From assembly GCF_901709675.1 (NCBI RefSeq), contig NC_051104.1, positions 4,073,501 through 4,137,500 of the forward strand: DNA of 64,000 nucleotides. Direction: 5' to 3'. Source of the stretch: Syngnathus acus (Eukaryota > Chordata > Actinopteri > Syngnathiformes > Syngnathidae). Shown here piece after piece: positions 60,001 through 64,000 of this stretch (position 1 is the stretch's first letter; each line of letters opens with the position of its first letter). Below the pieces are notes generated by a model. That model was not told where the DNA came from, ran no database searches, and was given only the letters and a program-made list of their open reading frames with translations. Made by a program: the position numbers and the translations under genes.

Positions 60001-60145
60001 ACGCCGTTTGTTGGTACAATTGGTCGTTAGCGCTTTTGGTTCTCTGTGATTGACGTAGAGATCGTAAACCCATAAACGGACACAATTAGCCTTTATTAGC
60101 ACACAAACAAACACCGTTGTGCCTCATTAACTCTTAACTTTGTGA
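60001..60145. promoter_or_regulatory. CNE-like block, short
   Basis: GTACAATTGGTCGTTAGCGC at 60015-60034 and CACAATTAGCCTTTATTAGC at 60081-60100 give paired (A)ATTAGC words. Balanced, with retained CpGs. Confidence 0.4.
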
Positions 60146-61555
60146 TGGATAGACTTGTTAACCAACACGTATTTTCAAATAACATACTGGGTGTCGCAGA
60201 AGATTTTTGGCTCCGTCAATTTGAGCGATTACAAAATTCCCCAAAAAATTAACCAGCCAGAGATTCGTAGAGTTGTTATGCTTGGTGTTAAATTTTTCTT
60301 CCGAGCTGAATGTAATAAGACCTCAAGCATACGTAAGTTATGCATCCATCTATTTGTTTTTTTTCTCTCCTTGTGTTTTTTCACACGCACAAACTGAATC
60401 TCATCCAAAAAAATCCTTCAAATCCGCTTCCCATATGTGGGAACACTTAAAACACCTGAGTTTTGTCAGACACTTTTCACAGACCAACGACAGGGTTGTT
60501 GTCTAAAACTTCCACTCCACTTTTGAGTCCCGTGTGATTCATAACACATAAATTCTTCTGCATGACAGGCTTCGACAAATGCAGCGGCACAGCTGCAACT
60601 CTCGTCGTGTGGTCATGCCAGATCTGAATATTAGCCCTTAAGAAGGTTGTATTATTTGGAAATAGGAACATCTGTGTCCTAGTAGTGCATTCTATGAAAT
60701 ACTTTTGGTGGAACCAGAAGGTCCTACATGAGGCATTTGAAAAGGTTCGCAACAAAGTAAAGAACTGAGATTAATGAGCAAAACTAAATAACTGTAAATT
60801 AAAGCAGTGGGAAAGTGAAAAGTATGACGTCGAAACAAAAGCAAGGGAGCATTTTGAAAAGTTGCCATTTACATTACAAGAGTTGCCTGAAATGAGCGTG
60901 CACAATCGCATGACAACATTAGCTCAGTGCAAACGCCTTGATCTTGCAAAGACAATAAGTGCCCAACAGGAGAAAAGATGGATTGGACACTCACAGTGTC
61001 CCACCGCTGTTTGTGTGTTTGCTTTAGGTGTTAGCAAAGAACGCCACTTTTTTTTTCTTTTTTTCTTTTTTACGATGCCATCTGCGCTTCAGCAAGAAAG
61101 GCTTACATTGTAAGCGCACGGCCCTTGTGAATGATCAAGGTCTTAATGACAATACCGTTTCGAACTTCCCACACAATCCTCCCTCTGCCTTGATTTTTAA
61201 AAGTGTGAGCCAGGGAAAACAAGTATAAAGGCAGCAATTATATGACATGAGACTGAGCTGAGCTTGTGTGTTGTTTACCACGGGAGAGAAAAACACGGGC
61301 TTGACTGCGGTAAGGGCTAAAGTTCAATCTAGTGGAGAGCGGACTGATCTGGACCTCGTGACACAAACAAAACATTATTCAAACAAATGTAGAATTCTCT
61401 TTGACAGCGCTCGTGTTACAGCAAAGGAACATGAGTAGATCGCTCAACTCAAAGATTTATAACACACTTCCTTGTAGTTCCGTGTTAAGCTTGTCCAGCA
61501 ACCTCGCGCCCAGGGGGAATGCAATATATTCAGCGATGATGTACGAGTCTAGTGC
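60146..61555. other. intergenic, nothing recognised
   Basis: ORFs of 60-92 codons on both strands at 60155-61228, none recognised. T/C-rich tract at 61047-61072. Confidence 0.48.
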
Positions 61556-61838
61556 TGTGTTACGGAAGCATCCAAATGCCAATGTGAAGTAAAAAAAAAT
61601 ATATATAAACATATATAATAAATAATAAATATTAATATAAATATATATAATAAATATACATGTAAATATACTATATGATAAATATACATATAAATATATA
61701 TAACAAATATACACAACATATATATAATAAAGATACATATAAATATATATAATAAAGATACATATAAATTTATATAACAAATATACACATAAATATATAT
61801 AATAAATAAATAAACAGTGGAAGATTCATGCTTCCGTA
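61556..61838. repeat. AT-rich minisatellite bounded by inverted 11-mers
   Basis: About eight diverged units of 24-28 bp, of the form ATATATAATAAAGATACATATAAAT split by variants with ACAAATATACAC, occupy 61591-61814. The perfect 11-mer TACGGAAGCAT (61561-61571) is inverted as ATGCTTCCGTA at 61828-61838, closing the array. Two Tyr/Ile-rich minus-strand ORFs (61457-61848) are translations of the repeat and not genes. Confidence 0.85.
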
Positions 61839-62650
61839 CCGAGTCCATTCTGTGTTGACAAAATAAGGAACAGCATTGTCATGTTTCCTTGTGTGCTATC
61901 ACAAGCGAGAAAAACCAACAGTATGGCAAAACATGTTCAAGGCAAAAAATATGATATGTTTTTGACAGAGAACATCAATTGAGTTGTAAACAGCCATTAT
62001 CAAATGTCAAGGAATGAAATGATCAGAATTCTGGGAATGTTATTTTCATAAAGATGGACCGTTCCCGGTGGAAGACGGCCATATCGAGAACCCAGTCCAA
62101 CCCAGCGGCGCCTGGAAAGCGGACTTTAAAACGATGATGATGATGATGATAAAGACTGGTACATCAATGCAGACCTTTTTCAAGAAAACAAGATCATTGT
62201 GGATGTGCAATTTCACTGTGGCACTCAAGAAACATCTTCCACCTTACAAAACACGTAAAATCTAGATTTCCACTTCAGTCTAGTACTTCTCAGAATGGTC
62301 ATCTAGGACGTCTATAAATGAAGTCTTTTGAGATGACTCACCCTGAAAGACTATTTATAAATTACTTCGTTGAATCTCAATTCTAACTTTTGCATTTCTG
62401 AGAAATTATGTGTGTGAAGAAAACGACTACTTTTAAAAAGAATCACGTCAAAGCTTTATTTGTCAAAGTGCTTGAGTGACATCCAAGGCAACACCAGAAG
62501 CATCTTTGAATCTGTATTGGGGACATGTAAACAGTCATTAGAATATGTTGGGAATGCTATTCAAGCTTTTCAGTCAACTCGTTTGTTCTCGCCAAACAAT
62601 GTAAAACGTGTCACCACATTCCGAAAAGAAAAAATCAGAACTTGTGGGAA
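61839..62650. other. intergenic, nothing recognised
   Basis: A short (GAT)n tract at 62133-62150. The 117-codon ORF at 62460-62813 has no recognisable domain and runs into the next block. Confidence 0.48.
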
Positions 62651-62910
62651 GAACTTAACATCGGTGGCGCACCACACACACCTATTCAGGTTGTGTGAGA
62701 GTGAAGGGTCCACTCGAGCCGGCGGTGATAATTTTGTTTCTCTTTTTCGGAGTTTTCTATGGCAGATGTGCCGGTGCTGTAAAAGCGGAAGGGATGCATT
62801 GGGGGCTTGTTAATTAGCAGTGTTTTGAAAGGCCTCGCATAGCGCCTTGGCTGGCAGGTTGGCAGCACCTGATTAGTGGGGAATAGCGAAGCGCTGAGAC
62901 GATGCTCTAG
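62651..62910. promoter_or_regulatory. CNE-like block
   Basis: GTGATAATTTTG near 62724 and CTTGTTAATTAGCAGTG at 62805-62821 (TTAATTAGC) are homeodomain-type words. CTGGCAGGTTGGCAGCACC follows at about 62850. Balanced, with opposite-strand chance ORFs. Confidence 0.38.
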
Positions 62911-63770
62911 TTCCCCAAAATAAAGAGAAACATTCACTCGCACGGATACATACACACACACATACAGGGAGCCCATCTGCTGGCCTCATTTTTTTTTTCC
63001 CCTCTCGTCTTCACCTGACAAATTGCATTCACGCTCGGAAAAAGAAAAAGGCAGGGAATACATGTCTAAAGCAACTGTTGGAACGGGAAAAAAAAAAACT
63101 CGTAAATTTCTGCACAACATTGTTTTTCCTGTATAAAACTCGCTATGTGGGAAAGCTTGATTATGATCAAATAGTTGTAAAGTTTGCAAAGTTGCAGAAC
63201 TTGTCAGTCTGGCGTAATTAAAATATAATTGCTGTATTTTGACATCCGCTTCCCCCCGCTGGTCATAACATTAGGTACGGTCTAAAAAATGGTTCTATTT
63301 TGTTTTCTGTCATACTCAGCCAGGACCTTCAAGAATTATCGAATAAATGATGGATTATACAGAGCAATTGTGCTGCTTTCCCATGTGAACAAATGTGCTG
63401 TTGAATGTCTTGAGTCAACAAGTTATTTGTTGACTGTTGATGAATGAGGCCCAGTGGGTTCTATAATTTCAGAATATTTGTTTTTGAAACATTTTTTTCA
63501 TCTCTGTGCTGCCCTCTGTGTCAGGACCACCATGCCAAGTCTTTCCTCATGGGAATTAAAGCAGGTTTGAATTACATTACAATCTGAGAAGAGTCTGAAT
63601 TTTTTTTTTAATATCTAAAAAATTATTTGTGTCTGTGCAAAATGAGGGCAAAATATGGAGAGCCCATCCCCCTCCAAAAAGTTTGTTTGGGATAACATTG
63701 AGACTACTGTGGAGCCTGCCAGATGGGGACACCAGCTCTGGGGTGGTATAGGTTACTAGAACCTCCTTTT
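62911..63770. other. intergenic, nothing recognised
   Basis: T and A runs near 62990, 63089 and 63600; one unrecognised 67-codon minus ORF (62986-63189). Confidence 0.5.
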
Positions 63771-64000
63771 CACTAGCCCTGGGTTCAACTAATGGACATC
63801 TGTCACAGTCCCACGACAGCAGACCCAGCCACTGTTAGTGGCGGGAATGAAATATGTATGAAACAAGGATGTTCAGCGCCGGGGCTCGGCGCTCCTAATC
63901 AATGATTCGATCCAGTGGCACACGCTGTGCAGAATACATTTATTATACAGTATCTTTTCATGCAGTCAATTTTATGCATTCCCATTCCACCTCCAGTCGT
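63771..64000. promoter_or_regulatory. CNE-like block, cut by window end
   Basis: AGCGCC-ggggctc-GGCGCT forms a perfect inverted repeat at 63875-63893. AATCA-a-TGATT follows at 63897-63907, a paired PBX/homeodomain-type site. AATGAAATATGTATG lies just upstream. The block probably continues beyond 64000. Confidence 0.43.

Noticed and set aside
61457-61848. Tyr/Ile-rich ORFs that look like a membrane protein
   Set aside because: Direct translation of the AT minisatellite in two frames.
1-64000. Bacterial or phage features (operons, CRISPR, Shine-Dalgarno-led genes)
   Set aside because: ORF sizes, repeat types and composition fit a vertebrate nuclear genome. No regularly spaced direct-repeat array with unique spacers was seen.
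1-64000. Endogenous retrovirus or LTR element
   Set aside because: No paired LTRs, primer-binding site or pol/env-like ORF noticed by eye; a RepeatMasker run would be decisive.

Overview
The window looks like a stretch of a ray-finned fish (probably percomorph teleost) nuclear genome with no recognisable protein-coding gene. This rests on four things: AT-rich vertebrate-like DNA with many dinucleotide microsatellites; short non-autonomous DNA transposons of types I recall as common in teleosts (a TA-flanked element with CAGGACTGTCTC ends, several TACCGTA-ended miniature elements, and a hAT-like element with GTGTCAAACTC ends); a LINE-like 3' tail (GTGGGATAAATAAAG); and no operons, Shine-Dalgarno-led ORFs or bacterial gene density. 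Species and chromosome cannot be named from the sequence. Open reading frames are short (longest 150 codons), overlap in several frames, and match no protein family I recognise.

What does stand out is a series of blocks, about 100 to 1000 bp each, that read differently from their surroundings: balanced composition, few homopolymer runs, closely packed homeodomain-type words (TAATTA, ATTAG, GGATTA), POU, FOX and TCF/LEF-type words, and short palindromes. I call these 'CNE-like' (candidate conserved non-coding elements, possible enhancers). Conservation itself was not measured, so every such call is an inference. The best ones lie near 6.2, 12.6, 14.5, 23.5, 25.2, 26.2, 27.2, 30.3, 33.5-34.5, 38.8, 42.1, 47.1, 50.2, 52.1, 57.6, 59.7 and 63.9 kb.

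Layout: 1-9 kb alternates CNE-like blocks with a 204-bp TA-flanked MITE (3.8 kb) and a TACCGTA-ended MITE (8.4 kb). 9-18.7 kb holds CNE-like blocks, including a phased ATTAG array at 14.5 kb. 18.7-22.7 kb carries a 103-bp foldback MITE and a hAT-like element. 23-34.5 kb is the densest CNE-like part. 35-46 kb has two more MITEs, a G26 run, one possible small ORF and several decayed repeats. 46-60 kb returns to CNE-like blocks, interrupted by a LINE-like tail and an (AT)28 microsatellite near 51 kb. 60-64 kb has an AT-rich minisatellite and a CNE-like block cut by the window edge.

The simplest reading is a gene desert or very large intron acting as a regulatory landscape for a developmental gene outside the window. 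I found no evidence for a new gene system; the most useful leads are the CNE-like blocks with internal architecture and the foldback repeats.
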